Of a stretch of 64,000 bases of DNA, positions 35,204 through 43,320 are shown piece after piece. This DNA comes from Chryseobacterium piperi (GTDB lineage: Bacteria > Bacteroidota > Bacteroidia > Flavobacteriales > Weeksellaceae). The stretch is taken from assembly GCF_002285635.2 (NCBI RefSeq), contig NZ_CP023049.2, forward strand, positions 4,154,001 to 4,218,000, read 5' to 3'. The position numbers and the translations under genes were made by a program. Under the pieces are notes generated by a model, which was not told the origin of the DNA, made no database searches, and saw only the letters and a program-made list of their open reading frames with translations. Position 1 is the first letter of the stretch; each line of letters begins with the position of its first letter.

Positions 35204-36694
35204 TTATTTTTTATTTCCTGATTCTATTTCCTTACGTATTTTTTCGATGGAGGCCTTCATGCTGAGGTTAAAATATTCTTTTTCCAATCGAACAGGGGGT
35301 GCTTGCCTTACTTCACAATCGGCAATGCTGCATGACTCGCAGGTGACACCTACGTTGATCGTCTGTAAAGAAGGAGATTTGATAAAGTTTATCTTTTTTA
35401 TCGTTTGGGAGTTCAATAATATTCCAAGACAATAACTTCTGTTGCTTCCGTCGGAAAAAGGGTTTTTCTGAGAAGTTGAGATTACCAGATAGCTTATCCC
35501 CTGATCTTTGTAATGGGAAATCTGGGCATCTGTCAAAGTTTCGTTTTGTTTTAAATGATGTAGGTTTTTTACGGCAATCCATCTTCTGCAATAATGTTCA
35601 TTCGTTGCATTGGCATGAGGAGCCTGCTGATGATTGAGATGAAGTTCTTTTAAAATCTGTATTTTATCTGAACCTTTCTTTTTGACCAGACATAAATAGA
35701 AGAGATCTTTAATCCCAATCTCAGATGAAAGGATGTTGGTGAGCCTGTAATAAAAGGTTTCCGGAGAATTGGTAAAACTATCGATGAGGCTGGTGAAACT
35801 TTGAGGTTTCCAACTGTTTTGTAGAAAGAAGTCCGAGGTGTTTTCAATAATTTTTTCTTTCGAAATCAATAGAGCACCTGCAAAATAAGACGCATAGAAA
35901 TTATTCAGGATTTCTTCAAAACTTCCGAAATCCAACCATGAATATGTATTGGGGCGATTCTTTAAATATAAAATCGTAAATCCTATTTCTTTGGCTAAGA
36001 TAAAGACTCTTTGATCTTTCTCCAGCTTTTTATTAAGCAACAATAATTTCTTTTCCGGAATAAATAGAGAACGCAAATTGTCTAAAGTTCCATAAGGTTC
36101 AAAATCCTCTGATTGAATAGTATATTTGAATTTTTCAATCAAGATATTTTCTAATACTTCAGATTTTAAATTTTTATTGAATTCCAGATTGTTTTCTTTG
36201 GCAAACTGGATCACTTTTTCTTCGATTTCAGGAAAATAATTGTCGTATAATTCCTGAAAAGACCGCAGTACGGCAAAATAAAAACGTTCTTTTCCTAAAT
36301 TGTAATTCTGGGAGATCTCAATCAGCGCATTGATAAAAGCGGTTACTTTTTTAGGAGCATCACTGATAATACTGATGAGGTTATTCTTGTTAATTCCGAA
36401 AAGATCTAAAGGAACTTCTTTAAAAAAATCGGATTGTAAAATTTCATTAAATGGAGCTAGGCTTTTATCCAGTTTTGTAGAAACCAGATCATCAAATGTG
36501 CAGTTCAGAGCTTCAGATAGCTGAATGATTTTATCATGTTTCGGATATTTTTTTCCATTTTCAATTTCATTAAGGTAAGATTTTGATAGACCGGTTTTTA
36601 CGGCAAGGTCTTGCAAAGACCAATTTTTCTTTTGTCTTTGTTGTTTCAATTTTAATCCGAAAACCGTTTTGATAAAGTCGCTTTCTGCATTCAT
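35204..36694 (-). CDS. RamB-like XRE regulator of the glyoxylate shunt
   Basis: A 496-residue transcription factor. It has an N-terminal helix-turn-helix (about 10-65, LKQQRQKKNWSLQDLAVKTG then LSKSYLNEIENGKKYP), a long central helical region with a degenerate ImmA/IrrE-like domain (FILAKEIGFTILYLK in place of a zinc HExxH site), and a C-terminal DUF2083-type domain with Cys residues (CESCSIADCEVRQAPP). This architecture is that of RamB/ScfR regulators, which in Corynebacterium and Mycobacterium control acetate and glyoxylate genes. It is divergent from aceB, 126 bp away, which supports that role. A TATATTTG box lies 4 nt before the ATG. Confidence 0.85.
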   Translation of the reverse strand: MNAESDFIKTVFGLKLKQQRQKKNWSLQDLAVKTGLSKSYLNEIENGKKYPKHDKIIQLSEALNCTFDDLVSTKLDKSLAPFNEILQSDFFKEVPLDLFGINKNNLISIISDAPKKVTAFINALIEISQNYNLGKERFYFAVLRSFQELYDNYFPEIEEKVIQFAKENNLEFNKNLKSEVLENILIEKFKYTIQSEDFEPYGTLDNLRSLFIPEKKLLLLNKKLEKDQRVFILAKEIGFTILYLKNRPNTYSWLDFGSFEEILNNFYASYFAGALLISKEKIIENTSDFFLQNSWKPQSFTSLIDSFTNSPETFYYRLTNILSSEIGIKDLFYLCLVKKKGSDKIQILKELHLNHQQAPHANATNEHYCRRWIAVKNLHHLKQNETLTDAQISHYKDQGISYLVISTSQKNPFSDGSNRSYCLGILLNSQTIKKINFIKSPSLQTINVGVTCESCSIADCEVRQAPPVRLEKEYFNLSMKASIEKIRKEIESGNKK

Positions 36695-36698
36695 TACT

Positions 36699-36706
36699 CA
36701 AATATA
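36699..36706 (-). promoter_or_regulatory. Promoter -7 box placed for a leaderless regulator mRNA
   Basis: Minus-strand TATATTTG followed by exactly 4 nt (AGTA) and the ATG at 36694. If transcription begins the usual few bases after the box, the start codon is at or very near +1. Confidence 0.6.
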
Positions 36707-36820
36707 AATAATTGATTGCGATTATTCGCATAATAATTTTAAAAAAAAAATAGCGAACGTTCGCTGTTTGTGAAAATTTTTATTTATGTTTGTAATATCA
36801 AATCACAAAATCAGATAGTT

Positions 36821-38398
36821 ATGGAAACGCAGACTCAATTAAAAATAAAGGCTGGTAGCCAATTTGAAGAAGTTTTTACTCCGGAATTGACGGAATTTCT
36901 GATTGAACTTCATCAGAACTTCAACGGAAAAAGATTAGATCTTTTGGAAGAACGCAAAGAAACCCAACTGGATTTTGATCGCGGAAATCTTCCCCGCTTT
37001 TTTCCTCAGACGGAAGAAGTCCGAAAAGGGAACTGGTCTTGTTCTCCACTACCGGAAGATTTGCTGGACCGAAGAGTAGAAATTACTGGACCGGTAGATC
37101 GAAAGATGATTATTAATGCTTTGAATTCAGGGGCTTCTACTTTTATGGCTGACTTTGAAGATAGCAATTCCCCTACATGGAACAATTGTATAGAGGGACA
37201 GATTAACCTCTCAGATGCAATCAATAGAAAGATTGATTTCATTAATGAACAAGGGAAATCTTATAGCCTTAATGAAAAAACAGCAGTTTTACAGATTCGT
37301 CCAAGAGGTTTGCATCTTCCTGAAAAGCATATTGAGATTAACGGGGAAGAAACTTCCGGTTCGCTGGTGGATTTTGGAATGTATTTTTTCAGAAATGCTC
37401 ACCAATTATTAAATAATGGAAGCGGTCCTTATTTTTATCTTCCCAAATTAGAACATTATAAGGAAGCCCGCTGGTGGAATGAGGTTTTTGTATTCGCGCA
37501 AAACTATCTGCAGATTCCTCAGGGAACTATTAAAGCAACGGTTTTAATCGAAACGATTACTGCGTCTTTTCAGATTGATGAAATATTATATGAATTAAAA
37601 GAACATAGTGCTGGTTTGAACTGCGGACGATGGGATTATATCTTTTCCTATATCAAAAAGTTCAGAAATCTTCCGGAATTTATTGTACCGGACAGAGATC
37701 AGGTAACGATGACTTCTCCGTTTATGACAGCCTATTCAAAAAGAGTGATTGAAATCTGTCACAAACGAAATGTACACGCAATTGGTGGCATGGCTGCACA
37801 AATTCCTATTAAAAATGATCCGGAAGCCAATGAGGTAGCTTTTGGAAAAGTAAAGGCAGATAAAGAAAGGGAAGTAAAAAATGGTCATGATGGAACCTGG
37901 GTAGCACATCCAGCTTTGGTTTCGATTGCTAAAGAAATTTTTGATCAATATATGCCTACTCCTAACCAGATTGATAAAAAGGTAGAATATCAGATTAAGG
38001 AAAGTAATCTTCTGGAAATTCCAAAAGGAGAAATTACAGAAAAAGGAGTCCGCAAAAATATCAATGTAGGGATTCTGTATCTGGAAAGCTGGCTGATGGG
38101 AATTGGCGCTGCTGCAATTTATAATCTGATGGAAGATGCTGCCACTGCAGAAATTTCAAGAACACAGATTTGGCAGTGGCTCAAGAATGAAGCGGTTTTA
38201 GCAGATGACAGAGTATTGACCCGTACCATGATCTTACAATGGGAAGCAGAAGAAATGGATACGATTGAACGGTATGTTGGAGCGGAACGTTTTAAAACCG
38301 GAAAGTTTAATCTTGCAAAAGAGCTTTTCAATGAGTTGATTTTCGCTGAAAAATTTGAAGAATTCTTAACGTTGAAAGCATATCCTTTTATTGAGTAA
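36821..38398 (+). CDS. aceB: Malate synthase A
   Basis: Malate synthase condenses glyoxylate with acetyl-CoA to malate, the second step of the glyoxylate shunt. I chose the ATG at 36821 (METQTQLKIKAGSQFEE), since the upstream in-frame segment is unlike the family; the protein is 525 aa, the usual size of form A. Active-site regions include TFMADFEDSNSPTWNN, ATVLIETITASFQIDEILYE, GLNCGRWDYIFSYIKK and GMAAQIPIKNDPEAN. The promoter lies in the region shared with the regulator. The isocitrate lyase gene follows after 158 bp that hold two small tandem arrays. Confidence 0.96.
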   Translation: METQTQLKIKAGSQFEEVFTPELTEFLIELHQNFNGKRLDLLEERKETQLDFDRGNLPRFFPQTEEVRKGNWSCSPLPEDLLDRRVEITGPVDRKMIINALNSGASTFMADFEDSNSPTWNNCIEGQINLSDAINRKIDFINEQGKSYSLNEKTAVLQIRPRGLHLPEKHIEINGEETSGSLVDFGMYFFRNAHQLLNNGSGPYFYLPKLEHYKEARWWNEVFVFAQNYLQIPQGTIKATVLIETITASFQIDEILYELKEHSAGLNCGRWDYIFSYIKKFRNLPEFIVPDRDQVTMTSPFMTAYSKRVIEICHKRNVHAIGGMAAQIPIKNDPEANEVAFGKVKADKEREVKNGHDGTWVAHPALVSIAKEIFDQYMPTPNQIDKKVEYQIKESNLLEIPKGEITEKGVRKNINVGILYLESWLMGIGAAAIYNLMEDAATAEISRTQIWQWLKNEAVLADDRVLTRTMILQWEAEEMDTIERYVGAERFKTGKFNLAKELFNELIFAEKFEEFLTLKAYPFIE

Positions 38399-38404
38399 GT
38401 GCAT

Positions 38405-38436
38405 TTGAGTGTTTGAGAGTAGGGGTGTTTGAGTTT
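38405..38436. repeat. Degenerate octamer array (TTGAGAGT type)
   Basis: Four consecutive 8-nt units: ttgagtgt, ttgagagt, aggggtgt, ttgagttt. It is the reverse-complement family of the array at 44365-44420. It lies between aceB and aceA. Confidence 0.65.
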
Positions 38437-38499
38437 AGTACTATAAAGAAAGCTTTTAATATTCTTAAATAATAGTTCGATACAGAATGGCGAACTATT

Positions 38500-38527
38500 A
38501 TCTCCTGCAACCTAATCCCTACTACCT
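38500..38527. repeat. Degenerate heptamer array (AATCCCT type)
   Basis: Four 7-nt units: atctcct, gcaacct, aatccct, actacct. It is in the aceB-aceA gap, 29 bp before the aceA start codon. Confidence 0.55.
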
Positions 38528-38556
38528 AATTATAATTAATAACAAATCCAAATATT

Positions 38557-39837
38557 ATGAAAACAAGACAAGAAAAAATTCAGGCTATAGAGCAGGATTG
38601 GCTGAACAATCCTCGCTGGAAAGGAGTACAAAGACCCTATACTGCAGAAGAAGTACTTAAACTTCGGGGGTCTTACACCATCGATTATACCATTGCGACA
38701 GAAATGTCTAAAAAATTCTGGGAGAAATTAACTACGCAGGACTTTGTGGCTGGCTTAGGAGCTTTAACGGGTAACCAGGCGGTTCAGGAAGTAGATGCAG
38801 GACTGGAAGCAATTTATCTTTCAGGATGGCAGGTAGCAGCAGATGCTAATTTATCGGGAGAAATGTATCCTGATCAATCTTTGTATCCTGCGAATTCAGT
38901 GCCTTCTGTAGTAAAGAAAATCAACAATGCTTTATTAAGAGCGGATCAGATCCAATCGGTGAGCGGAAGTGGAGATAAAGAATATCTGGTTCCCATTATT
39001 GCCGACGCGGAAGCAGGGTTTGGAGGTAATTTAAATGCTTTTGAATTGATGAAGCAAATGATTGAGGCAGGTGCAGCGGCAGTTCATTTTGAAGATCAGT
39101 TATCCTCAGCCAAAAAATGTGGCCACCTGGGTGGAAAAGTGTTGGTGCCGACTCAGGAAGCAATCAATAAATTAATAGCAGCCCGTCTGGCTTCAGATGT
39201 TACTGGAGTGCCAAGTGTTATTATCGCAAGAACAGATGCAGATGCAGCTGATTTGCTGACATCAGATATTGACGATAGAGATAAAAAATTTGTAACCGGA
39301 GAAAGAACTTCAGAAGGCTTTTACGTGGTGAAGAATGGAGTAGAGCAGGGAATTGACCGTGGGTTATCTTATGCTCCATATGCTGATCTTATCTGGATGG
39401 AAACGTCTAACCCTGATCTGGAACAAGCCAGAAAATTTGCAGAAGGTATTCATGCTAAATTCCCTGGAAAAATGCTTGCTTACAATTGTTCTCCTTCTTT
39501 CAATTGGGCGGCCAAGCTGAGTGTTGAAGAGATGACCACTTTCCGTGAAGAATTAGCTAAAATGGGATATAAGTTCCAGTTTATTACACTGGCTGGTTTC
39601 CACGCTTTAAATACTGCGATGTTTGAGTTGGCTTTAGCTTATAAAGAAAAAGGAATGGCCGGATATTCTGAATTGCAGGAGCGTGAGTTTGCTTTGCAGC
39701 AAAAAGGATTCAGAGCGGTTAAACACCAGTCTTTTGTAGGAACAGGATACTTTGATGAGGTGCAAAATGTAGTGACCGGAGGTTCTTCAACAACTGTAGC
39801 GATGAAAGACTCTACCGAAATGGCACAGTTTCATTAA
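38557..39837 (+). CDS. aceA: Isocitrate lyase
   Basis: AceA cleaves isocitrate to glyoxylate and succinate, the first step of the glyoxylate shunt. The 426 aa contain the signature SSAKKCGHLGGKVLVPT with catalytic Cys188, the metal-binding PIIADAEAGFGG, and the FITLAGFHALNT region. Length fits the bacterial short form. It follows aceB in the same direction. A hairpin terminator lies 33 bp downstream. The octamer and heptamer arrays in its upstream region may be incidental. Confidence 0.97.
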   Translation: MKTRQEKIQAIEQDWLNNPRWKGVQRPYTAEEVLKLRGSYTIDYTIATEMSKKFWEKLTTQDFVAGLGALTGNQAVQEVDAGLEAIYLSGWQVAADANLSGEMYPDQSLYPANSVPSVVKKINNALLRADQIQSVSGSGDKEYLVPIIADAEAGFGGNLNAFELMKQMIEAGAAAVHFEDQLSSAKKCGHLGGKVLVPTQEAINKLIAARLASDVTGVPSVIIARTDADAADLLTSDIDDRDKKFVTGERTSEGFYVVKNGVEQGIDRGLSYAPYADLIWMETSNPDLEQARKFAEGIHAKFPGKMLAYNCSPSFNWAAKLSVEEMTTFREELAKMGYKFQFITLAGFHALNTAMFELALAYKEKGMAGYSELQEREFALQQKGFRAVKHQSFVGTGYFDEVQNVVTGGSSTTVAMKDSTEMAQFH

Positions 39838-39869
39838 AAAATCATTTTTCGCATTATCCATATTATTTG

Positions 39870-39900
39870 AAAGCCTTCTCAGTTTTGAGAAGGTTTTTAT
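39870..39900 (+). terminator. Terminator after aceA
   Basis: CCTTCTCA and TGAGAAGG form a perfect 8-bp stem, followed by TTTTTAT. Confidence 0.8.
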
Positions 39901-40017
39901 ATATTGAACGAGCTGGATAAAGTTTAAAATAGTTGATGATCATTTATTTTCCTGTATCATCCAGCCTTTACGGGAAGACAAATAACAAAGAATATTTATG
40001 ATGAATAAAAATTATAC

Positions 40018-40025
40018 TATATTTG
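40018..40025 (+). promoter_or_regulatory. Promoter -7 box for the OmpH gene
   Basis: TATATTTG matches TAnnTTTG, 41 nt before the start codon. The leader has a 7-bp inverted repeat, TTTGAAC (40022-40028) and GTTCAAA (40044-40050). Confidence 0.55.
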
Positions 40026-40066
40026 AACACTAAAAAAACAAAAGTTCAAAAATAATTATTAAAAAA

Positions 40067-40642
40067 ATGACGAAGTTTATTAAAGTACTTTTTATTACAG
40101 CAGGATTAACGCTGACAGCCAATGCCGTGAATGCTCAACAGAAAATAGGGCAGGTAAATTCTGAAGATATTTTTACAAGCTTACCTGAGGTAAAAACTAT
40201 AAATACAACGATCGATAATCTTACAAAAGCTAAACAAACCGAAATAGATAAATTAATCGGGGACTATCAAACTAAGCTTAAAGTGGCTCAGGAAAAAGAA
40301 AAAACAATGACTGAGGCTAATAAAGAGGCGATAACAAAAGAACTTATCGCAGCTCAAACTGAATTACAAGGTATCGGTAAAAAAATTGAAGAGTCAAGAA
40401 CAAACGCAGCTAAGGAAATTTCTGCTAAACAAAATGAGTTATATACTCCTTTACAGCAAAAAATAAACAGTGCGATCAGTGCTGTAGCTAAAGAAAGAAA
40501 TCTTAACTATGTATTTGATGTTTCGTCTGCACAAGGAGGTAATAATTTAGTGTATACAGATGGAAGTGAGGATATCACGGCTTCTGTAAAAACTAAGTTA
40601 GGAGCTTCATCAACAGCTAAACCAGCTGCCAAATCTAAATAA
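40067..40642 (+). CDS. OmpH/Skp family periplasmic chaperone
   Basis: A Skp-type holdase chaperone of 191 aa that escorts outer-membrane proteins through the periplasm. It has a signal peptide (about 24 aa, ending NAVNAQQ), the family opening QKIGQVNSEDIFTSLPEV, a long coiled-coil region of Lys/Glu/Ala-rich helices (about 60-145) and the closing LNYVFDVSSAQGGNNLVYTD strand region. A short Ala/Lys/Ser-rich tail follows. It is monocistronic, with its own promoter and terminator. Confidence 0.92.
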   Translation: MTKFIKVLFITAGLTLTANAVNAQQKIGQVNSEDIFTSLPEVKTINTTIDNLTKAKQTEIDKLIGDYQTKLKVAQEKEKTMTEANKEAITKELIAAQTELQGIGKKIEESRTNAAKEISAKQNELYTPLQQKINSAISAVAKERNLNYVFDVSSAQGGNNLVYTDGSEDITASVKTKLGASSTAKPAAKSK

Positions 40643-40662
40643 TCTCAATCGATTAAATATTT

Positions 40663-40699
40663 TTAAAGGAATCGGATGTTTCATCCGGTTCCTTTTTTA
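40663..40699 (+). terminator. Terminator after the OmpH gene
   Basis: AAAGGAATCGGATG and ATCCGGTTCCTTTT form a long stem around a 4-nt loop, followed by T. Confidence 0.8.
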
Positions 40700-40787
40700 T
40701 TTATAGCCATTAATGTTTGTTTTCCAGAGTAATTTATAATTTGTTATTCTACATTGTTTGCATCTTCAGGGTTTGGGAGAGATTTAT

Positions 40788-40795
40788 TATTTTTG
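40788..40795 (+). promoter_or_regulatory. Promoter -7 box for the thioesterase gene
   Basis: TATTTTTG matches TAnnTTTG perfectly, 17 nt before the ATG at 40813. Confidence 0.55.
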
Positions 40796-40812
40796 AGTAA
40801 AGTTTTCAGAGA

Positions 40813-41196
40813 ATGAGTTTAGTGTATGAAAAACAAATCAGGGTTACAAAAACACATATTGATCAGAATAATCATGTCAATAATGTACAGTATGTGAGCT
40901 GGGTGGAGGAAATTGCAAGTGAGCATTGGGAATCTGTGAAATATAAAACCGAATATCCTGAAGATATATGGATGCTGCTTGATCACCATATTCAATATAA
41001 AAAACAAGTGTACTTAAATGATATTATCACTGTAAAGACTTATCCTAAAGCTCCGGAAGGTATCAGGCAGCCCAGAAAAGTAGAGTTTTACTGCAACGGA
41101 CAGCTTGTTGTAGATTCCTTAACCCTTTGGGTTTTAATTGATTCTAAAGCGAAAAGGATTCAAAGATTAAAAAATGATTGGCTGGAGAAAATTTAG
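40813..41196 (+). CDS. Hot-dog fold acyl thioesterase
   Basis: A 127-residue 4HBT-family thioesterase, cleaving acyl-CoA or acyl-ACP thioesters. The motif THIDQNNHVNNVQYVSWVEE is the classic active-site segment (D-x-N-x-H-V-N-N-x-x-Y) of the YbgC/acyl-ACP group. The rest has the alternating strands of a hot-dog fold (VYLNDIITVKTYPKAP, LVVDSLTLWVLID). The acyl chain is not predictable. It is co-directional with the following lipoprotein gene, 21 bp away. Confidence 0.88.
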   Translation: MSLVYEKQIRVTKTHIDQNNHVNNVQYVSWVEEIASEHWESVKYKTEYPEDIWMLLDHHIQYKKQVYLNDIITVKTYPKAPEGIRQPRKVEFYCNGQLVVDSLTLWVLIDSKAKRIQRLKNDWLEKI

Positions 41197-41217
41197 ACAA
41201 CTATAATTAAAAACAAA

Positions 41218-41745
41218 ATGAAAAAAAAATTGTATGTTCCAATGGTCATAGCCCTAATGATCGCCATTGTTTCTTGTAGCCCTGATAAAAAGGAAAGTTC
41301 TGAAAAAATTCAGGTTTCCCCAATTGCTCAACAGCCGGGAAATGTAGATAAGCAAAATAGGGTAAGTGAATTGTCAATAGGTATTGTCCCTACAGAAAAT
41401 GTGGATTTTGATATGGGATGTACAACAGAATATCAGAATAAAAAGGGAGTGATTTATGCAAAAGGTTCCGCTCCGAAATCTAAAGGATGGATTTCCTATA
41501 TGAAGATCAATGATATTTTAGAAAATTTTTATACTCCTGATGGGATCACGGAATCTACCGATGGCGATGGATCTGTTATCGTAGCTCATCTTGAGAATGA
41601 GCGCTATGAAGTTGTTATCACTTCTAAGATTGGAAATTATTCCGAAGAAGCTGATTCTGTATCAGAACAGGGAACGATTGTAGTAACGGATAAAAAAAGC
41701 GGAAAGACAGTTTCGGTCGAATTTGAAGGGGGAACGGCTTGCTAA
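41218..41745 (+). CDS. Hypothetical lipoprotein
   Basis: A 175-residue predicted lipoprotein with signal ALMIAIVSC followed by SPDKKESSEK. The mature part has a hydrophilic linker (to about residue 55), then a globular beta-rich domain with segments TTEYQNKKGVIYAKGS and NERYEVVITSKIGNY, and ends SVEFEGGTAC. The final Cys may pair with the Cys in DMGCTTEY. I do not recognise the family. It is transcribed after the thioesterase (21 bp) and the pair probably shares a promoter. Confidence 0.75.
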   Translation: MKKKLYVPMVIALMIAIVSCSPDKKESSEKIQVSPIAQQPGNVDKQNRVSELSIGIVPTENVDFDMGCTTEYQNKKGVIYAKGSAPKSKGWISYMKINDILENFYTPDGITESTDGDGSVIVAHLENERYEVVITSKIGNYSEEADSVSEQGTIVVTDKKSGKTVSVEFEGGTAC

Positions 41746-41873
41746 GTTATTAAATAAACTTGATTTTCATCTGTTTATTGAAGTGATACAAAAAATGAAA
41801 ATGTACCCATTTTATTTTTCATTCTTTATAATCATACTATTGAACAGATATCCTATACTCACTCCAAATTCCT

Positions 41874-41881
41874 TACCTTTG
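41874..41881 (+). promoter_or_regulatory. Promoter -7 box placed for a leaderless queD mRNA
   Basis: TACCTTTG, followed by exactly 4 nt (CACG) and the queD ATG at 41886. Transcription would begin at or next to the start codon. Confidence 0.6.
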
Positions 41882-41885
41882 CACG

Positions 41886-42332
41886 ATGATACGTATTACA
41901 AAAATTTTTACATTCGAAACTGCCCATGTACTGTATAACTATGATGGGAAATGTAAAAATATGCATGGACATTCCTATAAATTGTTTGTAACAGTGAAAG
42001 GAAAGCCTATTAATGATTTAGAAAATCCTAAGAACGGAATGGTAGTGGATTTTGGAGATATTAAGAGTATCGTAAAATCCGAAATTGTAGATGTATGGGA
42101 TCATGCAGTTTTAATCAACGGACTTTCCCCGCATAAGGAATTGGGAGAAGACCTTGAAGGAAGGGGGCATAAAGTAATCTATTGTACCTTCCAGCCAACA
42201 TGTGAAAATATGTTGTATGCTATAGCTGCTAAAATAAAGTCCAAGCTTCCGGCAGAAGTTTCCCTCGCGTATCTTAAACTTCATGAAACCGAAAACTCTT
42301 ACGGAGAATGGTTCGCAGAAGATAATGTATAA
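41886..42332 (+). CDS. queD: 6-carboxy-5,6,7,8-tetrahydropterin synthase
   Basis: QueD makes 6-carboxytetrahydropterin from dihydroneopterin triphosphate, the first committed step of queuosine/7-deazaguanine synthesis. The 148 aa carry the zinc ligands His14 in ETAHVLY and His27/His29 in KNMHGHSYKL, the catalytic Cys23 in DGKCKNMHGH, and the C-terminal LKLHETENSYGEW. Length is typical for QueD rather than eukaryotic PTPS. A TACCTTTG box ends 4 nt before the start, predicting a leaderless mRNA. lpxH follows after 25 bp. Confidence 0.93.
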   Translation: MIRITKIFTFETAHVLYNYDGKCKNMHGHSYKLFVTVKGKPINDLENPKNGMVVDFGDIKSIVKSEIVDVWDHAVLINGLSPHKELGEDLEGRGHKVIYCTFQPTCENMLYAIAAKIKSKLPAEVSLAYLKLHETENSYGEWFAEDNV

Positions 42333-42357
42333 CCGTATCCCATAAAAAATTCAATCG

Positions 42358-43128
42358 GTGTTAAAGACAACCATCAATTTACAACCTGGAAAAAAAGTAT
42401 ATTTTGCTTCGGATCAGCATTTTGGAGCTCCTAATCCTAAGGACAGCAAAGTGCGTGAGGAGAAGTTTATCCGCTGGATGGATGAAATCAAAGAAGATGC
42501 CCAGGTTTTATTCTTAATGGGTGACCTGTTCGATTTCTGGCATGAATGGAGGTATGTTATCCCAAAAGGGTATGTCCGTGTCTTAGGAAAAATTGCAGAA
42601 TTGAAAGATAGGGGAATTCATGTTTATTTTTTTGTAGGTAACCATGATTTATGGATGAAGGATTACCTAGAAGAAGAAATCGGTTGTACTGTATTTTATA
42701 AGAAGCAGTATTTTGAAATGGGCGGAAAACAGTTTTTACTGGCACATGGAGATGGATTAGGACCTGGTGATAAAGGATATAAAAGGATGAAAAAGCTGTT
42801 TACCAATCCTGTGGCACAATGGGCTTTCAAATGGCTGCATCCTGATATTGCCATGAAAATAGCTTTGTATCTTTCCCAGAAGAATAAGATGATTTCGGGT
42901 GAAGAAGATAAGGCGTTCTTAGGAGAAGATAAAGAGTTTTTAATTATTTATTCAAAAGAGAAATTAAAAACCGAAAAGATTGATTATTTCATTTACGGAC
43001 ATCGCCATCTTCCTATGGTTTTAGATTTGGAACAAAAGGCTAAATACATTAATCTTGGAGACTGGATCTCCTATTTTACCTATGGTGTTTTTGAAGAGGA
43101 TTTTGAATTAAAAACTTTTGACCGGTAG
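42358..43128 (+). CDS. lpxH: UDP-2,3-diacylglucosamine diphosphatase-like metallophosphatase
   Basis: LpxH hydrolyses UDP-2,3-diacylglucosamine to lipid X in lipid A synthesis at the inner membrane. The 256 aa have the calcineurin-like metal motifs in order: FASDQHFGAP, LMGDLFDFWHEW, FVGNHDLWMKD, LLAHGDGLGPGDKG and YGHRHLPMVL. The reading frame opens at a stop at 42343, and the first usable start is the GTG at 42358; no ATG fits before the first catalytic motif. It follows queD by 25 bp and is probably co-transcribed. In this phylum LpxH-like proteins replace LpxI. Confidence 0.92.
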   Translation: MLKTTINLQPGKKVYFASDQHFGAPNPKDSKVREEKFIRWMDEIKEDAQVLFLMGDLFDFWHEWRYVIPKGYVRVLGKIAELKDRGIHVYFFVGNHDLWMKDYLEEEIGCTVFYKKQYFEMGGKQFLLAHGDGLGPGDKGYKRMKKLFTNPVAQWAFKWLHPDIAMKIALYLSQKNKMISGEEDKAFLGEDKEFLIIYSKEKLKTEKIDYFIYGHRHLPMVLDLEQKAKYINLGDWISYFTYGVFEEDFELKTFDR

Positions 43129-43137
43129 GAAAAAAAA

Positions 43138-43187
43138 ATTACCTCTAAAAGAGGTAATCTTCGAATGAATAAATTCATTCTGTTTTT
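43138..43187. terminator. Two adjacent hairpins after lpxH
   Basis: The first (about 43138-43157, ATTACCTC/GAGGTAAT) has its T run on the minus-strand side. The second (43163-43180, GAATGAA/TTCATTC) is followed by a plus-strand T run at 43182-43186 and would terminate lpxH. Confidence 0.6.
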
Positions 43188-43320
43188 AATCCATATTCCG
43201 AATACAACATTGCAAGAATGCGACCAAAAATTTCATTTAATATTAAAAAAATATTAAAAAGGAATTATGGAGGTGTAATGTATTAAAAATGAGACGATAA
43301 GAATATTAAATGTTAAGAAA

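Noticed and set aside
36770..36820. Longer N-terminus for malate synthase
   Set aside because: The extra 17 residues look unlike the family; the ATG at 36821 gives the usual N-terminus.
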